A DNA stretch of 64,000 bases. Source: a virus. The stretch spans positions 1 through 64,000 of the IMG/VR virus record IMGVR_UViG_3300042988_001339. One strand, 5' to 3'. A program made the translations under genes and the position numbers. The notes under the pieces are model-generated. The model was not told the DNA's origin and searched no databases. It was given only the letters and a program-made list of their open reading frames with translations. Below are positions 8,028 through 16,095 of the stretch, in pieces. Numbering within the stretch: the stretch's first letter is position 1; each line of letters begins with the position of its first letter.

Positions 8028-8404
8028 TGGACGACACCAGCCCCGCGGGGCCCGCCCGCCCGGACGACAAGACCGCAGGCGTGGACCTCCCATACGGGCG
8101 GCCCCTCGCCGAGATGTCGCACGAGTGGCTGTGCGCCGAGGTCCGACTGCTGCACCTCCAGCGGGCCACCCTCCAGCGGGAGGTCGGCGAGCTCGCGGGT
8201 GACGCCGCGCGGTGGCGGGCCCTCGCCCGTGGTCTTGCCGCGGTCATCCGGGGGCTCCCGCGGCGCCCCGTGATCCGCAAGGCGTGGGCGCAGGCGTTGC
8301 CGTGCCTGGAGTGGGCGGAACGCGCCCAGCCCTACAGTGACGTCCCCGGGTGGGCACCCACCCCGAAATGGATCACGGAGGAGCCCGGCCATGACCGATC
8401 TTGA
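8027..8404 (+). CDS. hypothetical helical protein, 125 aa
   Basis: ATG at 8027 shares its A with the previous TGA stop. The middle (~33-70) is strongly helical with heptad-like leucines, consistent with a short coiled coil. No family recognised. It overlaps the start of the HTH gene by 14 bp. Confidence 0.6.
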   Translation: MDDTSPAGPARPDDKTAGVDLPYGRPLAEMSHEWLCAEVRLLHLQRATLQREVGELAGDAARWRALARGLAAVIRGLPRRPVIRKAWAQALPCLEWAERAQPYSDVPGWAPTPKWITEEPGHDRS

Positions 8405-8624
8405 AGGGGAGTGGGTCGACGTCGCCGGAGCCGCCAACATCTGCGGGATCAAGCCCGGGACGTGGCGTGACTACGTGTCCAGCGGGCACGCCCCAGCACC
8501 CGACGACCCGGACGCCGGCGCCCCACCCGCGAGACGCAGGCCCCGTTGGCGACGAGAGACCGTGGAGCAGTGGCACGCGGGGCGTCCCGGGCCGGGTCGG
8601 CACGGACCCCGGACGACCTCCTGA
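8391..8624 (+). CDS. helix-turn-helix DNA-binding protein (excisionase/AlpA-like)
   Basis: 77 aa from ATG 8391 with CGGAGGAG at 8377-8384. The layout WVDVAGAANICGIKPGTWRDYV, a Pro-rich wing and RWRRETVEQWHAGRPG matches the MerR/excisionase-type winged HTH common in actinobacterial mobile elements. It could be a recombination directionality factor or a repressor. A second protein of this general type is at 13560 and a third at 56350. Confidence 0.7.
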   Translation: MTDLEGEWVDVAGAANICGIKPGTWRDYVSSGHAPAPDDPDAGAPPARRRPRWRRETVEQWHAGRPGPGRHGPRTTS

Positions 8625-8639
8625 CAGTAGGTGTGTCGC

Positions 8640-8680
8640 CTAGCCAGGAGGGGTCCAGGGCCCTACTATCGACGTAGATA
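8640..8680 (+). promoter_or_regulatory. promoter candidate for 8712 operon
   Basis: TACTAT at 8664-8669 is a good actinobacterial -10. It is followed directly by CGACGTAGAT, which resembles half of the operator palindrome of the minus-strand promoters. CGCCTAGCCAGG lies in the -35 zone. The region drives 8712 and the overlapping genes up to the integrase. Confidence 0.5.
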
Positions 8681-8711
8681 ATTCCTGTTATCCACGGACC
8701 GGAGCCCTGAA

Positions 8712-9059
8712 ATGCCCATCCCCATCCGCACCCCCGACGGAACCCCGCTCGGACACGCGACCATCCACCTCCCCCCGGGCCTTACGCCCGGCGACCTCAT
8801 CGCAGGGATCCGTGACGGCGGGGTCGACGAGTACGTCCACCTCCCGCGCGCGACCGGTGCGGGTACCACCGCCGACCGGATCCGGGAGGGCCTCGGCATC
8901 CTCGCCCAGTACGGCAAGGTCGACTGTGCCGCCGGGCACGACGAGTTCTTCGCGGGCGTGGACAGGGCGCTGTCCCCAGCGGACCTCGACGCGATCCTTG
9001 CGCTCGGGTGGCGGTCGGACTCCGACGGCGGCCCTGGCTCGTTCGGGATCTTCGTCTGA
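8712..9059 (+). CDS. hypothetical protein, 115 aa
   Basis: ATG at 8712, first gene of the operon that ends with the integrase cluster. A mixed alpha/beta protein with no recognised motif and one Cys-His pair (CAAGH). Its stop overlaps the next start (TGATG). Confidence 0.6.
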   Translation: MPIPIRTPDGTPLGHATIHLPPGLTPGDLIAGIRDGGVDEYVHLPRATGAGTTADRIREGLGILAQYGKVDCAAGHDEFFAGVDRALSPADLDAILALGWRSDSDGGPGSFGIFV

Positions 9060-9313
9060 TGCGGGCCCTCCCGCGCCACCGCGGCGCCATCATCGAGGCC
9101 ACCGTGCCCGTGGGCGCGGACGGCCAGGCCTCCGCCATGCTCGTCCTCAGGGAGGACGACAACATCGTGTGGGACTCCCTCACCCTGGGCACCTACCCCA
9201 CCTACGTCCCCAGTGAGCTGACCGACGTGACGGTCCACTTCGCTGGGATCGGCGCACGCCCCACCCCGACCACCCCCGCCGGTTTCGGTCGCACTCTCGG
9301 GGTCGTCCCGTGA
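9059..9313 (+). CDS. hypothetical protein, 84 aa
   Basis: Starts at ATG 9059 within the previous stop and ends overlapping the next GTG. Beta-rich, no family recognised. Confidence 0.55.
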   Translation: MRALPRHRGAIIEATVPVGADGQASAMLVLREDDNIVWDSLTLGTYPTYVPSELTDVTVHFAGIGARPTPTTPAGFGRTLGVVP

Positions 9314-9654
9314 GCGACCTGACCACCGAGCGGGTCGCCCACAGCGCGATGGTCGGCGCCCTCGCCCTCGCCAACCCGGGGACCGAACTCCCCGACTGGT
9401 TCCGTGAAGCGGCGCTCGGGTACGGCATGCGTCCAATCGCCGAGCCTGTTACCCGCGCGGTGCTCGCCGACCTGGAGGACCGGTACATCCTCATCCCCCG
9501 GGAAGGCGTCACCGTCCGCACCGACTGGGGCATCCAGATGCCCACCACTGGCCGCGTGTTCACCGAGATCCGGGAACCCGACTGGGACCTCAAGCACGGG
9601 CAGGTCAAGGTGAGTCGCACGCACATCGTCGGCGCCTGGGAGGCCCAGTCATGA
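9310..9654 (+). CDS. hypothetical protein, 114 aa
   Basis: GTG at 9310 (GTGA overlap). N-terminal helices, then a beta-rich second half containing LEDRYILIPREG. No family recognised. Confidence 0.6.
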   Translation: MSDLTTERVAHSAMVGALALANPGTELPDWFREAALGYGMRPIAEPVTRAVLADLEDRYILIPREGVTVRTDWGIQMPTTGRVFTEIREPDWDLKHGQVKVSRTHIVGAWEAQS

Positions 9655-10016
9655 CTGGCACCCGAGAGATCACGGGCGACGTAGAGCGGACCTGCCTCGC
9701 GTGCGCCTGCGCCGTCCGGAATCCCAAGTCCCCCCAGTCGTTCGGTGACGAGGTGCTGACGGAACTGGTCGCGGGGTACCTGCGCGACCACCGGTACCAG
9801 CGCGGCGACGGCGGGTCCAAGGTGGACCGGGGTGACGAGTTCCGTGCGGCCACCCTCGTGCACCTCGTGCTCGGGCACAGCGCGGAGGTGGAGCGGCTGC
9901 GTGCGGTGGAGGTGGACGAGCGCCGGCACTGCGACGAGCAGACGCAGGAGATCGAGGCCCTGTCGCGTCAGGTCCGGGACCTGGCGCTCCGCGCGGCACC
10001 GGAGGCGACCCTGTGA
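9651..10016 (+). CDS. hypothetical protein with C-terminal coiled coil
   Basis: 121 aa from ATG 9651 (ATGA overlap). A CLACAC cysteine cluster lies near residue 15. The C-terminal ~40 residues (VERLRAVEVDERRHCDEQTQ onward) have heptad-like spacing. No family recognised. Confidence 0.6.
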   Translation: MTGTREITGDVERTCLACACAVRNPKSPQSFGDEVLTELVAGYLRDHRYQRGDGGSKVDRGDEFRAATLVHLVLGHSAEVERLRAVEVDERRHCDEQTQEIEALSRQVRDLALRAAPEATL

Positions 10017-10477
10017 GCGCCCCCGGGATCGTGGCGTTCCTCCGGGCCCGCCTCGACGAGGACGAGGCGGCGGCCAGGCTCGCAGGGGCCACTCCTGACG
10101 AGCGGTGGCGACGCCACGAGAACGCCGTCCTCGAAGACGTCCCCGATGGCCACCGGGGGGCATGGATCGCCCAAGCCTGTGAGGATGAGGAAACCGCCGC
10201 GCACATCGCCAGCCATGATCCCGCGCGCGTCCTCGCGGACGTCTCGGCGGTCCGGGCGCTGATCGCCGTGGTCGCATCGTGGCGGCACAGGGCCGACTTG
10301 GATGCGTGGGTGTTCTGCGCCCGCGCGCCCGAGACCCGCGCGACGTTCCCCGACGACTGGGACGAGGGTGGCGATCGGTGTACGTGCGGCCGGGACCGGG
10401 ACGTCCTGGCGGTCCTCGGTCCGTTCGCCGCTGTCCACGCTGCGCACCCCGACTACCAGCAGGCGTGGAAGCCGTGA
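10013..10477 (+). CDS. DUF6221-like protein (copy 2)
   Basis: 154 aa from GTG 10013. Shares with the 4527 gene the N-terminal FLRARLDEDE helix, the HIASHDPARVL motif and the C-terminal AAHPDYQQAW end, so it is a diverged second copy of the same actinobacterial family (DUF6221). A CTCGRD segment may be a metal site. Unknown function; it overlaps the integrase start by 4 bp. Confidence 0.75.
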   Translation: MSAPGIVAFLRARLDEDEAAARLAGATPDERWRRHENAVLEDVPDGHRGAWIAQACEDEETAAHIASHDPARVLADVSAVRALIAVVASWRHRADLDAWVFCARAPETRATFPDDWDEGGDRCTCGRDRDVLAVLGPFAAVHAAHPDYQQAWKP

Positions 10478-11454
10478 GCGGGCTCGCGGCCATCGAGACG
10501 GCCACCCAGGACATCGCGGTCATCGAGTTCCCCGACGGATCCGACCCCTGGAGCGTCCTCGTCCGCGCATGGCTGCACTCGTTCCGCAAAAAGCACACCA
10601 CCCGCCGGGCCTACCTGACGGACGCGAAGCAGTGGACAGAGTGGTGCACAGGCCGGGGCATCGACCCGTTCTGGGCCTACCAGGTCCACGTCGACCAGTG
10701 GGCCGAGCACCTCGCCGAGCGTGGCGGGCACGGCGGGAGACCGGCGGCGACCAAGACGCTGGCCCGCAAGCTCGCGGCCCTCGCGTCCCTCTACCGGTAC
10801 GCGAAACGCCACGGGCTCGTGGAGAACAATCCGCTCCCGGACGTCGACAGGCCGGACGTGTCCCGGGACTACGCGGCCACCATCAGCCTCGACGAGGCGC
10901 AGACGCGGGCGGTGGTGCGGGCGGCGCGGGACCACTCCCCTACGGCGCACGCCCTGGTGGTGCTCCTCGCGTTGACGGGTGTCCGGGTCGCTGAGGCGCT
11001 GGCCGCGGATGTCACGGACCTTGTCGACGATCACGGGTACCGGTGCCTGAACGTGACCCGGAAGGGTGGTGCCGTGGACCGTGTCGCGTTGCCGCCGCAG
11101 GCCGCGCACGTCGTCGCCGGGTACCTCGGTGACCGGGCGGACGGGCCTTTGTTCGTGGGTGTCACGGGGGGGCGGGTGACGTACTCGGCGGCCCGGTGGA
11201 TGCTGACCCGGATCGGCCGGGCCGCGGGGTTGTCGTTGGCGTTGCATCCGCACATGTTGCGGGCGTCGTTCGCGACCATCTCGTTTGATCATGGGGTTGG
11301 GCCGGACCGGATCCAGGACGCGATGGGGCACGCGGACCCACGGACGACCCGCCTGTACGACCGGGGCCGAGGGAAGCTCCGGCGGAAGGCAGAGCCGGGG
11401 AACGTAGTCGCGAAGTTCGTGATGCCCGACGACGAGGAGGTGGGTCGTGGGTGA
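10474..11454 (+). CDS. int: tyrosine integrase (XerC/D-like)
   Basis: 326 aa from GTG 10474 (GTGA overlap). An N-terminal SAM-like DNA-binding domain (~25-125) precedes the catalytic domain with the full set of residues: Arg171 (TGVRVAE), Lys197 (TRKGG), His260-x-x-Arg263 (HMLRAS), His286 (GHADPRTT) and nucleophile Tyr295. It would catalyse integration and excision between attP and attB. The end of a plus-strand operon, with the excisionase-like gene 2 kb downstream at 13560, fits a temperate phage or integrative element. There is no AP2-type arm-binding domain. Confidence 0.92.
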   Translation: MSGLAAIETATQDIAVIEFPDGSDPWSVLVRAWLHSFRKKHTTRRAYLTDAKQWTEWCTGRGIDPFWAYQVHVDQWAEHLAERGGHGGRPAATKTLARKLAALASLYRYAKRHGLVENNPLPDVDRPDVSRDYAATISLDEAQTRAVVRAARDHSPTAHALVVLLALTGVRVAEALAADVTDLVDDHGYRCLNVTRKGGAVDRVALPPQAAHVVAGYLGDRADGPLFVGVTGGRVTYSAARWMLTRIGRAAGLSLALHPHMLRASFATISFDHGVGPDRIQDAMGHADPRTTRLYDRGRGKLRRKAEPGNVVAKFVMPDDEEVGRG

Positions 11455-11665
11455 CCCGCTCCCCGAGGTCGCCGTGACTTACGCCATCGACGTCGGGTGG
11501 ACGTCGTCGCGGCCCGTCATCCCCGATGAGCATGTCCGGCGGGTCGTCGTGTCGTCGACCGACGGGACGGGCCGGGACGCGACGCTCCTCGCGGCGCAGA
11601 TGGTCGCGTGCGACCCGCGGTGTGAGATGCCCACCAGCACGACGATCGTGGGGGTGGAGGCGTGA
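11447..11665 (+). CDS. hypothetical protein, 72 aa
   Basis: GTG at 11447 overlaps the integrase end by 8 bp. A short beta-rich protein, no family recognised. Translationally coupled to the integrase. Confidence 0.55.
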   Translation: MGDPLPEVAVTYAIDVGWTSSRPVIPDEHVRRVVVSSTDGTGRDATLLAAQMVACDPRCEMPTSTTIVGVEA

Positions 11666-11961
11666 CGCCGGCGGACGATCCGATGGCACGGGTCCGGGGT
11701 CTGCTCGCGGAGTCTCGGGCGGCGGTCCGTGAGGGGCGGGCGCTCATCGAGCGGGCCGTGGATCTCCGGGGTGAGGCGTTCGCGGCGTTGCCGGTCGGGA
11801 CGCGGCTCCGGTACGACTCGCAACTCTTGGAGTACGTGGTGGAGCTGCACCGGGACGGATGGCGGCAGGTCACCGGGGATGGCCGCCCGGAAGCGGGTTG
11901 GGTGCGGGAGCAGTGGAGCCACAGCAACTGGCGGATCGTCGGGGAGGACGACCTAGGGTGA
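11662..11961 (+). CDS. hypothetical helical protein, 99 aa
   Basis: GTG start at 11662 overlapping the previous stop by GTGA. A long helix at ~10-45 is followed by short strands. Last plus-strand gene of the integrase operon, converging with the minus gene that ends at 11989. Confidence 0.55.
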   Translation: MTPADDPMARVRGLLAESRAAVREGRALIERAVDLRGEAFAALPVGTRLRYDSQLLEYVVELHRDGWRQVTGDGRPEAGWVREQWSHSNWRIVGEDDLG

Positions 11962-11988
11962 CCTGCTTCGAGGACCGGGGTAGGTGCC

Positions 11989-12657
11989 CTACGGGGCGGG
12001 CGGGATGAGTCCCTTCACGCGGGCCCGGTGGATACGGCCCCGGACCGCGGCTAGGGACACATCTTCCCCGTCGTCGACGAGGGTGCGGTGCACGTAGATG
12101 GCCGGGCGACGCGCGGAGTCCCCGCCAGCAGCGACCGCGGCAGCGTGGAGGGACGCGACAACCCGCAGGGCGTCCCCTGGGGTCTGTGGCCGGGACTGGG
12201 GTGGCCCCGGCGCGGTGAGCTCGGCGGCGCCTTCCTGGTCGCCTGTGGCGGCGCGTGCGGCTGCGAGGCGGGCGCGTGCGGCTTCCGCTATCTCCCCGGC
12301 CCGCAGGCTGCGGAGCGCCGGGTGGTTGACGTCGGCGAGTCCCCCGGGGCCCGGGGTGTTGTCTGCGGTGAAGGTCCGGACGTCGAGGCCGACGAGGGTC
12401 ACGCGGCCCCGGACCCGCGCGAGGTGGCAGGTCAGCAGGTAGGGGCCGGTCTCGTTGGGCCACCGTAGGGTCACGGGTTTCCCGTCGGGCCCGGGGGTCA
12501 ACCAGTCGATGTCGTCCACGACGTGCACGGTAGCGGGCAAAGGCACGAGGGCCCCGTGTAGGAGCGCGGGGCCCAAGGCGATGCGGCAAGCCCCGGGGGG
12601 CGGATGCGGGGCGCGACCTACGGGCCCCGTCGTCCGGCGGGAACTCCCGTAGGTCAC
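11989..12657 (-). CDS. actinobacterial hypothetical protein with C-terminal HTH
   Basis: 222 aa. The N-terminal ~100 residues are beta-rich (LLTCHLARVRGRVTLVGLDV). The C-terminal ~50 residues hold a helix-turn-helix-like end (SLAAVRGRIHRARVKGLI) seen in a widespread Streptomyces-type family (possibly DUF6214). Probably a regulator or accessory protein. The GTG start at 12657 follows GGAA closely, so the true start could be slightly internal. Confidence 0.6.
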   Translation of the reverse strand: MTYGSSRRTTGPVGRAPHPPPGACRIALGPALLHGALVPLPATVHVVDDIDWLTPGPDGKPVTLRWPNETGPYLLTCHLARVRGRVTLVGLDVRTFTADNTPGPGGLADVNHPALRSLRAGEIAEAARARLAAARAATGDQEGAAELTAPGPPQSRPQTPGDALRVVASLHAAAVAAGGDSARRPAIYVHRTLVDDGEDVSLAAVRGRIHRARVKGLIPPAP

Positions 12658-12775
12658 TTCCGGGCCCCACCTCGGTCGGACCCGGCGTCGCGCCGCGGGG
12701 GCTCAACCGTCCGGACGGGCCCCACGCGACACTTCCCGCCCCCGGAGGGACGGGCACGCTCGTGACGCTACCGGG

Positions 12776-12955
12776 TCAGTCGCCCGCCGACCACCCGTAC
12801 CGGGTCTCGACGCGCCTGTAGGCGTCCCGGATGTCCTCGGGCATCGCCCGGAGGAGGATCGCGTCGGCCTCCCGGTGTGCGTCCTCGGGGTTGCCGGTGT
12901 CGATGGCATCGAGGGCGTCCATGATCTGGGCTGGGTGCGCGTACTCGTCGTCCAT
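12776..12955 (-). CDS. small acidic hypothetical protein, 59 aa
   Basis: ATG at 12955 encodes a short acidic helical protein beginning MDDEYAHPAQIMDALDAIDT and ending YGWSAGD. TACCAT at about 12962-12967 (minus sense) is correctly placed for a leaderless or near-leaderless transcript. Confidence 0.55.
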   Translation of the reverse strand: MDDEYAHPAQIMDALDAIDTGNPEDAHREADAILLRAMPEDIRDAYRRVETRYGWSAGD

Positions 12956-13033
12956 CTGCCGATGGTAGGCGCGTCCCGGGCCCCGGGGACAGGGCTAGGG
13001 CAACCACGGGGCGGCGGGGCCCCGGCCCGGGGT

Positions 13034-13249
13034 GTGCCGGACGGGGCCCCCACGGTGACGTTCCCGGCGCCGTTCACGAACACCCCGCGGGTGCTCTTGG
13101 CGCCGCCTCGGACGGCGGCCGGGTCGGCTGTCGGGTCGTTCTTCCAGATCACCGCGCTGAGCGCCACCTCGGTGACGATCCGGTGGGGTATCGCCGCGAG
13201 CACCACCACGTCGTGCTCCGTCGACTGGGTGGCGGTGCAGACGCTGTGA
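13034..13249 (+). pseudogene. tail-fibre H-type lectin domain fragment
   Basis: 71 codons from GTG 13034. They encode a beta-rich domain with TVTFPAPFTNTPRVLLAP near the start and SVDWVAVQTL at the end. This pattern (F.kpF...P.V....W.A) is the H-type lectin or receptor-binding domain found at C-termini of phage tail proteins. It stands alone with no tail-attachment part, on the strand opposite the tail genes, with no convincing ribosome-binding site. I read it as a relic of a receptor-binding protein or a swapped tip cassette. Confidence 0.5.
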
Positions 13250-13559
13250 CGGGCATCTGCGCGGCGACGCGTCAGCGTTCGCCCCAACCAGATCATCTTC
13301 GTCTTGGTCTTCGTGAGGGTTTTCTATAGACGGCCTGTTGCCGCCCGGCCGTTCTCCACTAGTGGATTCCTGCCGGATGGTCTGACCTGCGGTTATGTCT
13401 CTGACCTGCATGTTCGTGGTCCCACGTTGGCCCGGGTGTGGCGGTTCGCTAGCGGTTCGCTATCGGTTCGGACCCTAGGCGTTTGACCTGCCACCACTAG
13501 GCGGAGCACACTCAGAGTCATCACCACATGCCACAACGAGACCCGCGTAAGGAGGAAAG
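13250..13559. other. 310-bp AT-richer non-coding region, possible attP/control region
   Basis: No gene is supported here. Base composition is visibly more AT-rich than the surroundings (TTTTCTATAGACGG, CTAGTGGATTCCTG). It holds three GCGGTTCGCTA-type repeats (13441-13470) and TTGACC at 13483-13488. It lies directly before the excisionase-like gene and 1.8 kb after the integrase gene, where attP and integrase or Xis binding sites are commonly found. Confidence 0.45.
13441..13470. repeat. 11-bp tandem repeats
   Basis: GCGGTTCGCTA at 13441-13451 and 13452-13462, then a partial third copy TCGGTTCG at 13463-13470. The 11-bp period equals about one helical turn, as in cooperative excisionase or integrase arm sites. 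Confidence 0.75.
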
Positions 13560-13742
13560 ATGACCGCCTGGCTGAGCAAGCGCCAGACCGCCGAAGCCCT
13601 CGGAGTCACCGTCAAGACCCTCGACGAGTGGACCGCCAAGGGCACAGGGCCACCCCGCATCAAGCTCGGGACCACCCGGCAAGCCACCGTCCGCTACGAC
13701 CCCGAGGCGGTGCGCGAGTGGATGCGCCAACACGCCGTCTGA
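13560..13742 (+). CDS. excisionase-like HTH protein
   Basis: 60 aa from ATG 13560 with the strong site TAAGGAGG 4 bp upstream of AAAG-ATG. The sequence WLSKRQTAEALGVTVKTLDEW, a short wing and VRYDPEAVREWM matches MerR/AlpA-type excisionases. It probably controls recombination direction for the integrase at 10474, or acts as a regulator. A tight terminator begins at its stop codon. Confidence 0.8.
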   Translation: MTAWLSKRQTAEALGVTVKTLDEWTAKGTGPPRIKLGTTRQATVRYDPEAVREWMRQHAV

Positions 13743-13778
13743 ACGGCGAAGAGCACGGCGCCGGGCTCTTCGCCGTTT
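13742..13778 (+). terminator. Rho-independent terminator of excisionase gene
   Basis: A 13-bp perfect stem (13742-13754 with 13765-13777) with a GC-rich loop, ending in TTT. It overlaps the last base of the stop codon. Confidence 0.85.
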
Positions 13779-13867
13779 AGCTACGGCCGTTTCGGAGGGC
13801 GTCCGTTCGGGTGACGTGCCGTCGTGTCGCCACCCCCACAGCGGCCCCGGGGCCGCACGCTAGTGGT

Positions 13868-13904
13868 GTGGGGGCCGGATCCCGTTGGCGCGCCCGGCCC
13901 CCAC
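13868..13904. terminator. hairpin between convergent transcription units
   Basis: An 11-bp perfect stem (13868-13878 with 13894-13904). No T tract. It lies between the excisionase terminator and the late-operon terminator. Confidence 0.5.
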
Positions 13905-13933
13905 GCCGACCATGATGCCCCCGGGAACGACAG

Positions 13934-13977
13934 GACAGGCCCCTCCCCCGCCCCGAAGGGCAAGGGAGGGGCCTGTC
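13934..13977. terminator. bidirectional terminator at end of late operon
   Basis: A 14-bp perfect stem GACAGGCCCCTCCC / GGGAGGGGCCTGTC (13934-13947 with 13964-13977). It lies 38 bp beyond the stop of the last minus-strand late gene (14015). Confidence 0.8.
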
Positions 13978-14014
13978 TGTGTGGTCCCGCAGATCGACGC
14001 TCGTGCCGAGAGGG

Positions 14015-14470
14015 TCAGGCAGTGAACCCGGCGTTGAGTTCGTCGCGGACGACAGTCGCCGGCGGATCCGCGAAGGCGTGGACGATCGCCGTCACACCCG
14101 ACGCGAGGGCCGCCACGACGATCGCCCGGGCATCCGCGTGCAACAGGTCGAACCCCTCGGCGGTCAACGCGGCACCGATCGATGCGGCGACCGCACTGAT
14201 CGCCCGGTACCCGTACTGGATGATCAGGGGCGAGTCGGGGCCGGGGGCGACCCGGGCGACCCGGAGCACGATCACGGAGAGGGTCGCGACCCCGAATGCG
14301 GTGAGCGTCGCGAGAGCGGACCCGCCGTCGAGGCGACCGTCGGCGCCGACGAGAACCAGGAATGGCAGGAGGATCTGGAGGTTCTGCCGGAACGCGCCCT
14401 CCACGACGGCGGCCCACCAGGCGCGGGTCGCGAGGGGCCCGAATCGGGCTGCGGGAACGGGGGCGGTCAT
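14015..14470 (-). CDS. holin-like membrane protein
   Basis: 151 aa from ATG 14470, overlapping the previous stop by ATGA. Three to four hydrophobic helices (around 32-45, 55-75, 88-105 and 115-135) and a short polar tail. Placement immediately after the endolysin and another membrane protein at the end of the late operon matches phage holins, which form the inner-membrane hole that releases or activates the lysin. The family is not identifiable by sequence. Confidence 0.65.
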   Translation of the reverse strand: MTAPVPAARFGPLATRAWWAAVVEGAFRQNLQILLPFLVLVGADGRLDGGSALATLTAFGVATLSVIVLRVARVAPGPDSPLIIQYGYRAISAVAASIGAALTAEGFDLLHADARAIVVAALASGVTAIVHAFADPPATVVRDELNAGFTA

Positions 14471-14883
14471 GACGACTCCTTCGGGTGGTGGATCGTGGGC
14501 ATCGGGGGCGGCGCGGGTGCGTCGATCCCGTTGGCGTGGAGGAGGTCCGTGACGGTCTCGTGCCACGTCTTGTCTCGGGCCAGGTACAACGTGACGTCGT
14601 CGCGGAACGACGCGAGTCCAGCGACGTCCTTGCGGAGTTCGCTGATCTCCGCGGACTGCGCTTTGATCCATTCCTGGGCGTCCCGCTGGATCTGCGACCG
14701 GAGACCCGCGTTCGTCCTCCACGCGGTCCCGAGGACACCGATGACGCCACCGAAGACGGTGGCGATGGTGGAGATGACAGCGACGGTGCCGCTGCCCGTG
14801 GTCTGCGCGGCCTCCCCCGCGATGAGCCCCGCGGGCATGGTCGCTGCGGCGACGATGACGGTGAGGCCCGCGACGGGACTCAC
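14467..14883 (-). CDS. lysis-cassette membrane protein with coiled coil
   Basis: 138 aa if started at GTG 14883. The frame can extend to GTG 15066 (199 aa) but the extra part is low-complexity Pro/Arg. Two hydrophobic helices (~5-25 and ~33-50) precede a charged helix (SAEISELRKDVAGLASF) typical of phage holin/antiholin or spanin-like accessory proteins. It lies between endolysin and holin-like genes, so a second holin or holin regulator is likely. Confidence 0.55.
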   Translation of the reverse strand: MSPVAGLTVIVAAATMPAGLIAGEAAQTTGSGTVAVISTIATVFGGVIGVLGTAWRTNAGLRSQIQRDAQEWIKAQSAEISELRKDVAGLASFRDDVTLYLARDKTWHETVTDLLHANGIDAPAPPPMPTIHHPKESS

Positions 14884-15077
14884 GTCGACCCCCAGGACCC
14901 GCAGGTGCGGTGACGGGCGGGGGGTCCCGATCGGTGGTGGCGTGGCATGCGCCCGGGGTGGATCATGTGGTGTCCTGTCGGCTGGGCGCCGTCCCCCCGG
15001 ACGACGGTCGTCGGCTGTGGTTCGGCCGTGGCGCTCGACCGCATGCTGTGGTGCTGCTGTGGGCACGTCCGGGCCCC

Positions 15078-15857
15078 TCAGAGGTGCCGGTTGATGTACC
15101 GCTGGAGGGCCCGGACCGTGAGAGGGCCGATGGCGCCGTCGGGCTTCGCGCCGACGCGCCGCTGGAGGGCCTTCCGGTCCGCGGCGTCCCAGGTGCCGTC
15201 CTGGCGGCGGGACAGCCACCGCTCGACGTCGCGGCGGAAGTCACGGTCGATGCGCCCGTCGACGGGGGTGTCCCGGAGGACGACCTGGAGACCGGACGTG
15301 GTCGCCTTGCCCCAGATGCCGTCGACGATGAGGGGGCGGACGGGGCGGGTCGACCGGGACACGGACCGGGGGGCGGGGCGGACCACGGTCTCCCGGGTGT
15401 ACGCGGGGTACGCGTAGACGACCACGAGGGACGTCGGGCGGACCCGCCGATAGACCCCGCCGCCGTCGGCTTGCGACCCCCGGACCCCCGAGCTGGTGTT
15501 GCCTTCGATGGTGGTGATGGTCCCGTTGGCGTGGACCTTCTCCACGAGTCCGACGTGCTGGATCCGGTGGACGGTGTCCGGGAAGTCGAAGAACGCGATG
15601 GCCCCACGGTGGGGCGTCGTCCCCCACCGGGCCGTGCCCTGCTGCATGTAGTGGCGGGCCATCGCGGGGGTGTACGCGATGGCCGGGATCAGGGTGTCCC
15701 CACCGGACGTGCGGTGCCCGCACCACCACAGGAACATGGCGCACCAGGGCGCGTTGTCCAGCCCGTAGGCCTTGCCGTACTTGCTCGCGTTGTTCCTGCC
15801 CTCGATGTACCCGAGTTCGGCGCGGGCGACGTTGAGGAGAGCGGTCACAGTCGTCAT
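15078..15857 (-). CDS. endolysin: CHAP amidase/peptidase plus C-terminal binding domain
   Basis: 259 aa. The N-terminal ~150 residues form a CHAP-type cysteine hydrolase: Cys39 in NAPWCAMFLWWCGH, His101 in QHVGLVEKV, and Glu118/Asn120 in IEGNTS complete the expected triad. The domain cleaves peptidoglycan amide bonds. The C-terminal ~85 residues contain two peptidoglycan-binding-like repeats (VDGIWGKATTSGLQ and PDGAIGPLTVRALQRYI). Start is ATG 15857. First gene of the lysis cassette. Confidence 0.9.
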   Translation of the reverse strand: MTTVTALLNVARAELGYIEGRNNASKYGKAYGLDNAPWCAMFLWWCGHRTSGGDTLIPAIAYTPAMARHYMQQGTARWGTTPHRGAIAFFDFPDTVHRIQHVGLVEKVHANGTITTIEGNTSSGVRGSQADGGGVYRRVRPTSLVVVYAYPAYTRETVVRPAPRSVSRSTRPVRPLIVDGIWGKATTSGLQVVLRDTPVDGRIDRDFRRDVERWLSRRQDGTWDAADRKALQRRVGAKPDGAIGPLTVRALQRYINRHL

Positions 15858-15860
15858 GGG

Positions 15861-16052
15861 TCAGTCCTCCTGGACGGCGGGGTCAGCGAGGGCCGCATCG
15901 GCGTCGGAGTCGGCGACGTCGGCCTCCTCGAACCCGGGCTCCTGGTCGGCCGGCGTCTCGTCGTCGGGGCCGGTCGTTTCGACCGGCGGGGGGACGGTCG
16001 TCGGGTCGGCGTTGGCGATGAGCGCGAGGAGTTCCGCGGGGATTTCGGGCAT
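15861..16052 (-). CDS. small acidic protein, 63 aa
   Basis: Almost wholly Asp/Glu/Ala/Pro with no cysteines; predicted disordered. Lies 3 bp before the endolysin start, between the tail-tip and lysis genes. Function unknown. Confidence 0.6.
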   Translation of the reverse strand: MPEIPAELLALIANADPTTVPPPVETTGPDDETPADQEPGFEEADVADSDADAALADPAVQED

Positions 16053-16095
16053 GACGGTGTGCCCCTTCCTTCGGGGTTGGGGTGGGGGTGGTGGG

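Noticed and set aside
12875-13033. 5' extension of the lectin fragment to ATG 12875
   Set aside because: It overlaps the minus-strand 59-aa gene, has no RBS, and its translation does not resemble a tail attachment domain.
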